Part shown: positions 1 to 9,042 of the stretch, piece by piece
Layout: each line of letters starts with the position of its first letter
Position numbering within the stretch: the stretch's first letter is position 1
DNA from: Peronospora farinosa
Taxonomy: Eukaryota; Oomycota; Peronosporomycetes; Peronosporales; Peronosporaceae
Assembly (NCBI GenBank): GCA_947646735.1
Contig: CANTFK010000799.1
Coordinates: 117,348 to 181,347 of the forward strand
Length of the DNA stretch: 64,000 nt
Direction of reading: 5' to 3'
Notes under the pieces: generated by a model
Database searches by the model: none
What the model saw: only the letters and a program-made list of their open reading frames with translations
Told to the model about the DNA's origin: nothing
Program-made: the position numbers and the translations under genes

Positions 1-981
1 TTTTCCATGGGCAGCTTTCAGCTTCGTTACATCAAAAATATATCCTCGCTTCGTTTCGAAGAAAAAATCAGCCGAACAGGCTGTGAACACTACTCTTTTG
101 TGGCTACAAATCGCCTTCATATCGCGCCAAATCGTACTCTTTCCACTCCCTGGAATTCCTCGTAAAATAACTACCACAGCTCTTTCCGAGTCAGTACTGC
201 TACTTAGTATACCATTCATATAAGTCACTAGCTCAGGATACCGCAGTTCCTCAAGATTAGCCCGTGCAGCCGTCACCACCTCTCGAATTGGCGGAAATAA
301 CACCCTTTGAATCTCCTCTCTCTTCTCACCCGCCACAAAAAGCATCATCTGACTCCACACTAGTTTTCCTTCCCAGTGATACTTTTCGACGTCCACATTT
401 TCACAATCAACAACAGTCGACGCCAACGATAACGTCAATAGAGACGTCGGTAGCAAAACTCTCGACATGACACCACAGCTCTTGAGTCTCAGCATTAAAC
501 TGCTCGCCAACCTCCACAGCGCGTCCTCGGACGCTCTCTCAACTCTCAAATGCAACGTCCACTCGGTATCATAACGCAACAACGTCTTGGCCATCAGCTG
601 CAACTGCTCGTCGCCATCCGTTAATCTCTTGAACGCCGTCAACACGCGCTGCAGTTCCACCAAGTCCTGCCACTTGTTCAAACCGCATTCCAGCAGCTGC
701 ACGCGCACGTCATGACACTCCGTCACTGCGTGGCTGCGTCGAGCTTCAACACTTTGTTCAAACGCCATAAGAACGTGACACAATCGGTCTGTTTCATCGT
801 CTCCAGCTCCAAATTCCAGCGTCACATTCACACGCAATGCGCTCTGCTGGACCATGCGTGCAATGTCTTGATCTGTGGGTTCTCCAGGTGGACGACGACG
901 TCCGCCACGACCAGAACGACCACCAAAAGACACTGGACGGTTGCTCGGAGATGAAGAAAAGCGGTTCTTGCGCCAAGTCAT
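1..981 (-). CDS. P-loop kinase, NEDD4-binding-protein-2/AAA_33-like (partial, 3' end outside window)
   Basis: An open frame runs from ATG at 981 to the left edge without a stop (327 codons seen). The N-terminus is Arg/Gly/Ser-rich (residues 1-35), followed by about 230 mostly helical-looking residues I do not recognise. Near residue 270 comes a Walker A motif, RGIPGSGKST, and about 20 residues later CSADFFF, then GYIFD and KLKAAHGK. The order P-loop, xSADxFF, Y-x-FD, L..AH is typical of the polynucleotide-kinase-like P-loop family found in N4BP2 and CNPase relatives, which phosphorylate nucleic acid or nucleotide ends. That family reading is established knowledge; the substrate here is unknown. 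The lid and C-terminal half are outside the window. A TTTCATTTGG stretch just before the ATG could be an oomycete-type initiator. The kinase class is fairly certain, the exact orthologue is not. Confidence 0.78.
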   Translation of the reverse strand, partial: MTWRKNRFSSSPSNRPVSFGGRSGRGGRRRPPGEPTDQDIARMVQQSALRVNVTLEFGAGDDETDRLCHVLMAFEQSVEARRSHAVTECHDVRVQLLECGLNKWQDLVELQRVLTAFKRLTDGDEQLQLMAKTLLRYDTEWTLHLRVERASEDALWRLASSLMLRLKSCGVMSRVLLPTSLLTLSLASTVVDCENVDVEKYHWEGKLVWSQMMLFVAGEKREEIQRVLFPPIREVVTAARANLEELRYPELVTYMNGILSSSTDSERAVVVILRGIPGSGKSTIWRDMKAICSHKRVVFTACSADFFFETKRGYIFDVTKLKAAHGK

Positions 982-1149
982 GACAGTTACCAAATGAAAG
1001 AGCTCTGGACACTTGACCTGACAGTTAGAATATGGCTACAGACCTTCACTCTGTAAACCTATAAAACAGAATCATAATGAGAAATGACGAGTTTCAAAGC
1101 GATATGAAGACGATGACGGTGGAATAAGATAATGTCAATGTAAACATTG
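982..1149. other. Intergenic gap between two minus-strand genes
   Basis: These 168 bases separate the stop of the coiled-coil gene from the ATG of the kinase gene. They should hold the 3' UTR of the former and the promoter of the latter. I see no further coding potential. Confidence 0.5.
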
Positions 1150-1947
1150 TTAGAAATAATGTCCACTCTCTTGCGACTGAATAAAGCCCGGTATGTTTCT
1201 ACAAAACTCCTTGACCTTTTGTCTGCGATTACGTAGTTCGTCCTGTACCTTGATCTCTGCAGCAATAACAGCTGGTGGCAATGCCGTCGTCTCAATTGTA
1301 CCAAACACTGCAGTGGAAGATGGCAACGCTTTTGCCATCTGCTCGTGAGATCCATGAGTATCTTCAACAAGAGCCATGTCTGTAGCCTCGTCTACCTGTT
1401 CGTCCGCGTACTCTTCCAATTCACGCTTAAGACTGCGAATTCTCTTCTCCCATTCGTCAATCTCTCTTGTCTGCGCCGCATTGCGTTCCTCCATCTCACG
1501 AGCACGCACGTCATAGTCCAGCGTCTGATTCCGTAATAATTGACATGAACACTGGAACAACATTGTTGCTGACGTCTGTGAAATGCCACTGGACTCGTTT
1601 CTTGCTACGTTCGTCTTCCATTTCCGTCTTGAAGTCTCATGTGCAGCCACTTTCTTTGTCATTTTGACCTTTGCCAGCTTAGTACTTGCTTTCTCTATCG
1701 ACCGTTGTTGCTGCCTTTGTCCGGTCTGCTCCCTGTGACCATCATTCAGCACTGGGACCAACATTCTTTCCTGAGCTGTTGCAACTCGTGGCATCGCCTT
1801 TACTAAGAGTATTGGTGGTAGACCATCATCCATGTACTTTGATACTCCAGTGTCTTCTTGACTCTGCTGCTGCTGATTGTCCACACTTGACGTCCATTCG
1901 GGTGCATCACCAATCATTTCGACTGCCTCTTGACCATCATTCTGCAT
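1150..1947 (-). CDS. Hypothetical coiled-coil protein, 265 aa
   Basis: I chose the ATG at 1947. The frame stays open to about 2010 but has no upstream ATG before a stop, so an upstream exon cannot be excluded. Residues 1-90 are polar and low-complexity with a QQQQSQ run. Residues 75-115 are Lys/Arg-rich. From about residue 130 there is a heptad-like charged helix (VRAREMEERNAAQTREIDEW, then EKRIRSLKRELEEY), and a second short helix (VQDELRNRRQKVKEF) lies near the C-terminus. I see no signal peptide or membrane segment. The layout would suit a structural or scaffold protein, but I recognise no family. It is transcribed divergently from PEX14 with only 90 bp between the two ATGs. Confidence 0.55.
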   Translation of the reverse strand: MQNDGQEAVEMIGDAPEWTSSVDNQQQQSQEDTGVSKYMDDGLPPILLVKAMPRVATAQERMLVPVLNDGHREQTGQRQQQRSIEKASTKLAKVKMTKKVAAHETSRRKWKTNVARNESSGISQTSATMLFQCSCQLLRNQTLDYDVRAREMEERNAAQTREIDEWEKRIRSLKRELEEYADEQVDEATDMALVEDTHGSHEQMAKALPSSTAVFGTIETTALPPAVIAAEIKVQDELRNRRQKVKEFCRNIPGFIQSQESGHYF

Positions 1948-2037
1948 GGTCTTTTTCGTGATAAACAACCTCTCGCTCTGACGTGTGGCAGACACCAATT
2001 TACGTGACAATACACCAATGACATTTATTCATGCCAA
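1948..2037. promoter_or_regulatory. Short bidirectional promoter between coiled-coil gene and PEX14
   Basis: Only 90 bp lie between the start codons of two divergent genes, so both core promoters must sit here or overlap the neighbouring 5' ends. A GTCATTGGTGTATTG stretch on the minus strand loosely resembles an oomycete initiator. That is weak, but it would fit transcription of the coiled-coil gene from about 2020. Confidence 0.4.
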
Positions 2038-3106
2038 ATGACGACGCCAAGAGACCCAAGTCTATTGCGCAGGTGCGAAGATTTTCTCTTTCATCCAACT
2101 GTGCGTACGTTATCACTCGCTCAGCGCGTAGACTTTCTTGAGAAAAAGGTAAGTTATGTATTCTTTTCTTTTTTAACAGTATAAAAGACTGTATAAACTC
2201 TGGGTATCAACCACAAAACCTGTCGAATGGAATGTCATCTTCTAGGGTTTGTCTCCAGAGGAAATTACGCACTGTTTAAAGAGTGTAGATAGCCGTAATG
2301 GGCTCTCACAATTAACACAACGTACAGCTGAACATTTAGCGTCCAACGTTGACATTCACAGGTTAACAACGTTGAAATCAGCGCCGAAATCGTCTTTCCA
2401 GCTGCTCCAGAACATTGTCAAGAAGTATGGCGTCGTAATGCTATTGCTAATGCTATTGGGCTATGGCTACTCGCAAGTCAGACGGAGAAACACAGAGCAG
2501 ATGCTGCTGAAATATGAAGCAGAGAAGATACAGCGCAAAAAGCGCTTGCACTCGAGAGTAGAAGCGCTGCTGAATGTGGTGAAGCAACAGCAGACGCAGT
2601 ATAATCAGGCAGTGAAGCTTTTGGGAGCTCGAGTGACAAAGATGTTAGCAGTAGAAAAAGCGGCGACGAAACGGGTGACAATGTCGAAGGATAGTTCATC
2701 GGTGACGACGCAGTTGTCGCGAGGATTGGAGTTCCAAGCACTGCAGAGCGAGCTTTTGGAACTGAAGAATGCCGTCGTCGACACTTATGTGCACCCTCGA
2801 GCTGACAAGAGGAGTGTGGACACAAAGAAGGAGGTGTCGATGCTGCTACGACCGACTGTGACAGACAAGGTTGTGCAAAAGATTGCGGCCCCTACACAGC
2901 GTGTTGAGAGCTCCAAGACTGTTGATACTCTTTATAAGAAGGCTGCGAAAAAGACACGTCAGATAGTTGCACAGCCACACAAGAAAGCATACAAAAAGCA
3001 GAGCGGGATCAGAGATCATACTACTATGAGCTCTGAGGAGATCACAGCGTGGTTTGAACGAGGTCAGGTTGAAGAGGAGCTTTGTCTTTTGCTTGCGACA
3101 AAGTAA
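2038..3106 (+). CDS. PEX14: Peroxisomal membrane docking protein PEX14 (two exons, 323 aa)
   Basis: Exon 1 is 2038-2148 (37 codons), the intron 2149-2245 (GTAAGT...CTAG, phase 0, 97 bp), and exon 2 2246-3106. The join recreates the conserved PEX14 N-terminal domain: FLFHPTVRTLSLAQRVDFLE followed by KKGLSPEEI. The two aromatic pocket residues are Phe16 and Phe33; in the family this fold binds WxxxF/Y motifs of the import receptor PEX5. A hydrophobic segment (about residues 98-112, YGVVMLLLMLLGYGY) matches the single membrane-associated stretch, and a basic coiled-coil region follows (about 113-180). The C-terminal third is Lys-rich and low in similarity, as is usual for PEX14. Its role is docking of cargo-loaded PEX5 at the peroxisome membrane. 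The splice join is my inference, strongly supported by the restored motif. Confidence 0.9.
2149..2245 (+). other. PEX14 intron 1
   Basis: The donor AAG|GTAAGT is near-consensus and the acceptor is TTCTAG|GGT. A second AG at 2178-2179 after a pyrimidine run would put an in-frame TAG in the exon, so it is unlikely to be used. Joining at 2245/2246 keeps phase 0 and completes the conserved LEKKGL motif. Confidence 0.85.
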
Positions 3107-3526
3107 GCCTTGCTATCCCGGTATGGAAATGACGTAATTTGTTGCTTGCAGCGTGAACTAGTGTGTGCATTCATCTCCGAGTGATCCTATCTGGTCAAAA
3201 AGCATTTAACGGCGTCCTGATTGTCTGCAAGTACCGTGTCAAGCGTTACTTTTGGTGAGGCATGGTCCTTGGCCTCGGTTGTCAATGCAGTTAAGGACCT
3301 TCCTTTCATCATGGCAAATACTCAAGCAATTCCCCTCCATACGCCGTTAATCGGGTATGCGTCTTCCTTCAATTGCGCTGTGCACAATGCGCTATCTGAA
3401 TACTTCACAGTTCTCGTAATCGACAGGCATAGATAGCCACCATCTCGAACAAAAATACTTATCCACTCTCACTGCACAGGATGCCTTGTATATTAATAGG
3501 CAGGAAACGATTAGACGGCTGCAAGT
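3107..3526. other. Convergent 3' intergenic region between PEX14 and TAF2
   Basis: These 420 bases lie between two converging genes. A 70-codon open stretch on the plus strand (about 3221-3436) opens with TTG rather than ATG and has no recognisable motif. I treat it as non-coding or as a gene relic. The rest should be the two 3' UTRs. Confidence 0.4.
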
Positions 3527-6500
3527 TTAAAGCTTGTGCGATCGGAAGGTTGTATCACCCATTTTGAACTTGAACTTTTTGCCGCGGAACTGCTCAAGCG
3601 CGGAATCGGTCGAGTTACTGCCAGCAAATGGAAAACCTCGCTTTCGATCGTCATCAGACTTTCTGCCCATTCCATTGTTGGCGTCAGGGCCATTAAGACC
3701 AGCATTGTTGCCACCACGACCCGAGCCGCTCATCGACATCCGGTTCTTGCTATCTTCCATCATAAGTCGAAGACTTTCATAGCCACCAGCCCAATTGGAG
3801 GCCTTGTCCTGAACGATGTGAGCAACTGAGATGGGAGTATTTTCACCCCACACCTTTCGATATAAGACGATGAGCGCCACACGCAGTCTCTGGTCCATTG
3901 CAGCAGTCGTGTTCATTAAGTTCCACAGCTCTTCAACGATACGCTTGGCTGAGCTGCTATCGTCACGAAGCTTGCTCAGGTCGGGGCGATCAAACAATCC
4001 CAATATCTTGTCCTTCTCCGGGCTGCTGAGAACAAACGATGTCGGCGCCTTCATCTCAATATGATTCATCAAGCCCAACGTATAGCTGTGATCCCACGTC
4101 GCCAGCACTTCCTTCCCAACACCAGGCGGGAATCCGCGAATGCAGTTTAAACACACTTGAACAGCAAACAACCGGATGCCTGGAGATTGTTCTACCTTCA
4201 GTAGTTCACACAGCCATAACATCGCTGCCGTGGCTCCGTAATTGTTTGTTAGCAAGGAAGACGACCCTCGTGTTGATGCTCGACTGGTCTTCTGGTGTGC
4301 GCTAGAGCCGATTGAGTAGCTCATTCCCTTGGCCAAAGAACTGTCGTCATTAGCAATCGGACCATTAGGGTCTTCAACAAAGTACAAGCGAAGAATGCTT
4401 TCAATAGCTACTTTGCGCACAACGTTAGAATGTTTCGGTGAAGCGAACGAGTGGAAATTCACCAGCTTCTCCGCGCATCGGCCAGCTAACACCAGATTGC
4501 ACAGCGCCTCTAGACAGCATACGGTTACTGTCTTGTTGTAACTTGGCTGCACCTGATCGTAGTGCAGGTAGCGCAAAATCTCACGCACAACAAGTGTATC
4601 GCCATCATCGGAACGAGCAGGCCGGTCAACGCTCAGGACGGACAATGAAAGCACTAGGTTTCCAATGTAATAGCAGTCGTCCGCAACCTTCGATTGATCG
4701 TCCATTTCAATGTAATTCTTCGAGTTGTCATTCTCAGTAAGCAACTGCAACAGGAAGGCCTCGATCTCTGGTGGCGACTTGCCGCTTTGGGCACGAATCA
4801 TCGCGAGAGCCTTGGGAATACTCTTTTTGATTTCGTACTCACCAGCAGCATAGTCCTGTACCTGGATCTGCTTGCTAGAAATCGACGCCTGCTGCGCGCC
4901 TAGAGCTTCAAGAATTACCTTACCACCAGATGGCAAGAAATAGTTCGGCAGTGGCATATCCGTCACTCGATCGAAGAAATGCTCCTTAAAAATACGCACA
5001 AGGTTGTGCATTGCTTTCCAAATTGGTAGCTGGGTGTTTGCGTTAGTGAGAGGTGCATGGATTGATTGCCAAATACCCAGCGATTGGGCAGCTTCGGCAC
5101 GCAGCCGTCTTGAGTGAGTCGTGAGACCGCTCATACATTCCGTGAGCACTCTGCATGACATCACATTGGGCTTCTCATGTGGTCGATGAAACAGCGCCAA
5201 TGCGCGGGCGGCGTGCACACGCGAGCCAACCTTCTTGTCGGACAGCAACTGCTCCATCCAGTTAAAGTCTGGTTGGTGCATGACTACGTGCCTCAGCCAT
5301 GCACAGCCGGTGTCGATCTTCACCCAGAATACTGGCGTATCATTTAAACCCATACCGGGGCCACTAACAGACACCGAGTCGTCTGGGTCTGCAAGTCCCT
5401 GACGTTTACGGCGTTTCTTTCGGACCTTTGAGTGGCATGGAAAGTCAAACTTATGCCGCTTGTGCTCAATGCGTTTCTGGTAGGAGTATTCGCTCGTATC
5501 CTCTACGATCGTAATTGTTATCGGGCCAATATAAAGCTTTCCACCAGGAGGAATTTCTTGTTGTACAACCACTTCCGCTTGTGTCTGTTTGCGATTGTAC
5601 CAATAGCCGACCGTAAAGAACGGCATTCCAGGTTCGATAATCCATAAAGATAGAAAAGACTTCGTTAGGTCCTGGCCCGAAGCACCTGCAATTGCCTTCA
5701 CCGTCTTTAAGAACGATAGCGTCGTCAGGGGCTCGGACGAAGCCGAACCCGTCAGTTTTCCAGCTGCACCAACATTTGCAGCCTCACTACCTGCCTCGCC
5801 AGCTTCCTCTTCATCATATCGTCCACCACTTTTCTTATCATCTTGAGTCTTATCTGCCTCTTCATCTTTGTTTCCGTCTCCGGTCGCATGAACATCGCCC
5901 CCGCCATGGGCAGCACTACTAGCCACTACGCCTGCGCCCCCACCAGACACCGCACGTTGGATAGCGATGCTTAAGTGCTTTGAGCCGACGCGCTGCTCAA
6001 CCATGTGTAGCACGAGAGGCGCCTTCACTTCGAGTAATGTCAGAGATACGGGATCATATTCAGAATAAACGTCTACCTCAGATGACAGCAGTGCAGGTGA
6101 CAGTTGATCCGTTGTTAGTTCCATCGTGGTCAGCGCATCCATCGCAAGCTGAATGCGGTAGCCATACTCCTCTTCGCCGTAAATTGATCGAACATATGTG
6201 TTAACAAGATGACCAATGACACCAATGAGCACCCATGCGTCCTTTGTGCTCTGAATGCCAACAGCACCGCCAACCCAGCTACCTACGAGCCCTTTTACTT
6301 GCGCTAAATGCGACGGCAGCTCACGATCAATAATTCGCGGTCCATGTAACAGATTCTGATCTAAAATGGCCCCTCCAGCAATATACTGCAACTGGTCCGG
6401 TAGATCTTCCACAAAGACCTGCTGGTACGTCTTGAACGGGTACGAAGCTCCCAGTGCTGTTTCAAAATACGTCATAGTCGACGCTAACCTCGATGTACAA

Positions 6501-7417
6501 TGTACGAGACCTTCAAAACATTCTGGCAGTGCAAAGTGCGTCATCTTGGGCATTTCCGGTGGTACGTAAAGTCGAAAAGGACCGACGGCAAAACCCACGG
6601 ATGAGCAATTGGTCTTGGGGTTCACCACGTATCTGAATGTTCTCCACTGCACTCCATCAGCGTCACTCTCTGGGTTCAGCACTTGTTGCACCATTTGTCC
6701 ACTGCAGACTGCTACACACCAATCAGGCACCGTCAGCTCAATCCGGAACGTACAGGCATCTCGTAGTGTATCTCGACATGGCATCCAGGAACGTGCACCA
6801 TCACAGAGACCGCCAAATGGTCCACAATAAGTGTACATGTGTGGTGATCTTTTAGGTTGATACTCTTCATCTGGTAGTACGAATCTCAAACCTCCACTTG
6901 GTTCGGAAATCTCATACTCGATTCTTACAATAATTGGCTTAAAACCTGTCGAACTTTTAGGTAAACGGTCTATATCCCAATTATCTAATGTCAATTTTTG
7001 TTCATAATGAGTACCAACTTCTGTCTCCGTATTGTCAACCATATGGTGATCACTTAAGTTGCTCGACCCCTCGACGTCTTGGTCGTCCTCCTGGAATGTA
7101 ATTTCTCTCGGAATTTCGACAATAAGTTCACCTTCCTTAGACGCGACAATAGCACCTCGATAAAATAGGTCAAAGGTTGCCAGATCTCGGTAATTTTCGT
7201 CCACGACTTCATTCAAGAAGTTAAGTTGCTCGAAGTTAGTCTTAACGCTGTCAATGTGTACCGTCCGCACCTTCAGTTGCCGCGCATGCAGTCGCAATAC
7301 CCGCAATTCTGAAGCCCTTGGAGCCAGAACTACTTCAGCTACACTCACTACATGTTTACGCATGACGTCCACTTGGAGCGCCACTCGCTGTTGCAGGTAC
7401 TCAAAGTCCCCGATCAT
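3527..7417 (-). CDS. TAF2: TFIID subunit TAF2 (M1-aminopeptidase-like), about 1296 aa
   Basis: TAF2 is the TFIID subunit that contacts core-promoter DNA around the initiator, together with TAF1. The frame is uninterrupted for 3.9 kb. The first ATG is at 7417; the open frame extends 34 codons further but has no earlier ATG. The N-terminal half matches an M1 aminopeptidase fold: SWMPCRDTLRDACTF corresponds to the WFPC.D motif, and YIAGGAILDQNLLH takes the place of the exopeptidase loop. The zinc HExxH helix is replaced by SHLAQVKGLVGSWVGG, as in other TAF2 proteins, so it should be catalytically dead. Then come DAWVLIGVIGHLVNTY, the conserved FPCHSK motif and a HEAT-like C-terminal half. A Gly/Asp/Glu-rich insert sits at about residues 490-565, and the C-terminus is basic and Gly/Ser-rich, ending FKMGDTTFRSHKL. 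No intron is visible. Confidence 0.94.
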   Translation of the reverse strand: MIGDFEYLQQRVALQVDVMRKHVVSVAEVVLAPRASELRVLRLHARQLKVRTVHIDSVKTNFEQLNFLNEVVDENYRDLATFDLFYRGAIVASKEGELIVEIPREITFQEDDQDVEGSSNLSDHHMVDNTETEVGTHYEQKLTLDNWDIDRLPKSSTGFKPIIVRIEYEISEPSGGLRFVLPDEEYQPKRSPHMYTYCGPFGGLCDGARSWMPCRDTLRDACTFRIELTVPDWCVAVCSGQMVQQVLNPESDADGVQWRTFRYVVNPKTNCSSVGFAVGPFRLYVPPEMPKMTHFALPECFEGLVHCTSRLASTMTYFETALGASYPFKTYQQVFVEDLPDQLQYIAGGAILDQNLLHGPRIIDRELPSHLAQVKGLVGSWVGGAVGIQSTKDAWVLIGVIGHLVNTYVRSIYGEEEYGYRIQLAMDALTTMELTTDQLSPALLSSEVDVYSEYDPVSLTLLEVKAPLVLHMVEQRVGSKHLSIAIQRAVSGGGAGVVASSAAHGGGDVHATGDGNKDEEADKTQDDKKSGGRYDEEEAGEAGSEAANVGAAGKLTGSASSEPLTTLSFLKTVKAIAGASGQDLTKSFLSLWIIEPGMPFFTVGYWYNRKQTQAEVVVQQEIPPGGKLYIGPITITIVEDTSEYSYQKRIEHKRHKFDFPCHSKVRKKRRKRQGLADPDDSVSVSGPGMGLNDTPVFWVKIDTGCAWLRHVVMHQPDFNWMEQLLSDKKVGSRVHAARALALFHRPHEKPNVMSCRVLTECMSGLTTHSRRLRAEAAQSLGIWQSIHAPLTNANTQLPIWKAMHNLVRIFKEHFFDRVTDMPLPNYFLPSGGKVILEALGAQQASISSKQIQVQDYAAGEYEIKKSIPKALAMIRAQSGKSPPEIEAFLLQLLTENDNSKNYIEMDDQSKVADDCYYIGNLVLSLSVLSVDRPARSDDGDTLVVREILRYLHYDQVQPSYNKTVTVCCLEALCNLVLAGRCAEKLVNFHSFASPKHSNVVRKVAIESILRLYFVEDPNGPIANDDSSLAKGMSYSIGSSAHQKTSRASTRGSSSLLTNNYGATAAMLWLCELLKVEQSPGIRLFAVQVCLNCIRGFPPGVGKEVLATWDHSYTLGLMNHIEMKAPTSFVLSSPEKDKILGLFDRPDLSKLRDDSSSAKRIVEELWNLMNTTAAMDQRLRVALIVLYRKVWGENTPISVAHIVQDKASNWAGGYESLRLMMEDSKNRMSMSGSGRGGNNAGLNGPDANNGMGRKSDDDRKRGFPFAGSNSTDSALEQFRGKKFKFKMGDTTFRSHKL

Positions 7418-7574
7418 CTTTTCAACGCTATGGCCGATTGGTTTTACCTTCAAACAACATGGTCGTAAGGATGTGGACCACGTTATGGTAGTGTAAACTT
7501 GACAATTTGGTAAAATCACTTTGATTTAAGAATATCCCAAAGGCTTAATAGGAGCTATTGCGCTACATTTTTTA
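7418..7574. promoter_or_regulatory. TAF2 upstream region up to the array boundary
   Basis: Only about 157 bp of unique sequence separate the TAF2 ATG from the first base of the tandem array. The TAF2 promoter must fit here or use array sequence. I see no confident initiator match. Confidence 0.4.
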
Positions 7575-7700
7575 GGCGGTCAACACGCATTCAAACGATT
7601 GACAAGTAATGTAATTGTGTTTGTTTGACAACCCATCTTACCTAAAAGTCTCTTTGACTTGGGGAGTATACAAGATGTAGCACAGATAACGAACATTGCT

Positions 7701-7729
7701 GGTACCCGTGTGCATTGTAATACACGTAC
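7701..7729. other. Imperfect inverted repeat in the spacer
   Basis: GGTACCCGTGT and ACACGTACC can pair with a 2-nt bulge around a GCATTGTAAT loop. It is repeated in each spacer; several copies have GGTGCC, leaving a G-T pair. In the spacer of unit 23 (about 62011-62021) an 8-bp deletion removes most of the second arm. Confidence 0.35.
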
Positions 7730-7848
7730 CGCGTACTTCGGTCGTATCTCGGTCGTGATAGCTCAAGTAAGAACGGTATGTGTATCGAACTAATCACGAG
7801 AGCATTTGGGCTTTTATAATCAGTAAGCGATTGCTTTATGTTTCATAA

Positions 7849-7929
7849 GTCCGTCACAAGTCTGTCACCCGTCTGTCACCCGTCTGTCACCCGTCTGTTA
7901 TTGTTTGTGCATGTTTGTGCATGTTTACA
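7849..7929. repeat. 10-bp and 10-bp short tandem repeats
   Basis: GTCTGTCACC-type units are followed by two TTTGTGCATG units. The number of full GTCTGTCACCC units varies: three here, usually two in later spacers and one in the spacer of unit 3 (about 16311-16330). This indicates slippage. Confidence 0.7.
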
Positions 7930-8071
7930 ACAAATTCATAGCTAAGATGATGTAGAGTCTACTACCATACTGTCCGCGCAAGAGGTCGTACAAAGTTTCG
8001 TTCCGGCTTTAAGTGACTCGACGCGATCGTTCTGAAGTACACACAGTAGTCTGTCCAAGCCGGTCACAATA

Positions 8072-8100
8072 GTTGACCATTTTTTTATGAAGAGGTCAAC
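8072..8100. other. Perfect 7-bp inverted repeat with T-rich loop
   Basis: GTTGACC, a 15-nt loop containing seven T's, then GGTCAAC. It is preserved in every full spacer read. It could be a cruciform, an RNA hairpin or a paired protein-binding site; nothing in the sequence decides between these. Confidence 0.45.
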
Positions 8101-8390
8101 ATCTGACAGCTAAAACTTATGGATGATGACCATTTACATCAACCACTTGCTTGCAATGATGATACGTCGGTTCACCTCATGTTGCGTATAGTCTTACCAA
8201 AAGCCACTTTTGATCATGCCTCTTGAGCTAGCCAAGGTAGAGAGACCGCTGCATCAGAATGTACAACCAGATCACACTAACCTTTATAGAGCAACCCTCT
8301 GTAAGAAGTATCCTTTGAGCGGCAAACAAGATGTTCATATGCAATCACTGTCTTGCTGGGTTTTTTCTGAAGTCATAGCGAGAACCGGAA

Positions 8391-8407
8391 TCAGGTGTCG
8401 AACCTGA
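8391..8407 (-). other. tRNA T-arm / Pol III B-box-like hairpin
   Basis: On the minus strand TCAGG-TTCGACA-CCTGA forms a 5-bp stem with a 7-nt loop, exactly like a tRNA T-arm, and GGTTCGACACC fits the B-box consensus GGTTCGANNCC. No matching acceptor stem, D-arm or anticodon arm is found upstream, so this is not a tRNA gene. It recurs in every spacer. Unit 2 lacks one A just outside the stem. Confidence 0.45.
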
Positions 8408-8590
8408 CCGTGATCTAACCAATTTGTAAAATATATTGATTAATAAACTGTGTTGGCATCTTGTACGAGCCCCGCACAAGCCACATTCATGTTCCTTTGC
8501 ATATAGACGCCTGGTAGCTCCTTTTTACTTGGCGCTGAAGATTGCAGTACTCTAAAACATATGACCGTATGTAGCACGAGTCATCCTCAA

Positions 8591-9042
8591 TGGCAAGCGC
8601 AGCGTGCGAACCGTAAGGGGAGCACCAACCCTGTCACCCCGGGGGGAGAGGAACGACGACCGCGGTTATCATTCCTTTCTTCCCCGATAATTCCTGCTAT
8701 TCTACGTCAGCCTTCAAGCCGCCGACTCGATCGCCGAGCGCGAGTCCCGGTCCCACGAAGCAAACTTGCCAAGAACGTGAATTGATCGGCCCCGTCCAGG
8801 TGCATCAGCGGTCGATCGGGACTGATCGGTGTGGTGCCCGGCGCTTGTTGCGATCATTGAGCCACTGTTTACACCTTGGGCTGGATAACCGATTCCACGT
8901 GCCCTTTTCGGAGTGTCCCCCGTGACGCCCGACGTCTCGAGCCAGCAGATTGAGCCAGCGAGGCGAAGAATGACGAAGTCCTGGTAGAAGCACTCCAGAC
9001 ATCTTACCAATCCTTAATATTTGAAATAGACGGTCTGTTACT
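8591..9042. mobile_element. 452-bp inserted segment of unit 1, flanked by 15-bp direct repeats
   Basis: The segment lies between two copies of ACGAGTCATCCTCAA (8576-8590 and 9043-9057). Spacers 5-23 lack it and read straight through a related sequence. A flanking duplication of this length would suit a target-site duplication, but there is no poly-A tail, terminal inverted repeat or recognisable coding motif. Its open frames on both strands have no ATG-led, motif-bearing product. The element class is unknown. Confidence 0.5.

Noticed and set aside
2178..2179. Alternative PEX14 splice acceptor
   Set aside because: Using it introduces an in-frame TAG before the conserved motif.
3221..3436. 70-codon plus-strand frame between PEX14 and TAF2
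   Set aside because: No ATG at its start, no motif, and it sits in a convergent 3' region.
8216..8407. 63-codon plus-strand ATG frame in every spacer
   Set aside because: No motif; a one-base deletion changes its end in unit 2; its conservation is explained by recent duplication.
8391..8407. tRNA gene
   Set aside because: Only a T-arm is present; no acceptor stem, D-arm or anticodon arm can be formed around it.
8714..9010. 98-codon minus-strand frame in the inserted segment
   Set aside because: Starts at TTG, no transposase or other motif, and is identical only because the segment was copied with the unit.
8591..9042. Solo LTR
   Set aside because: The flanking repeat is 15 bp, not the 4-6 bp left by LTR elements, and TG...CA ends cannot be fitted at the junctions.
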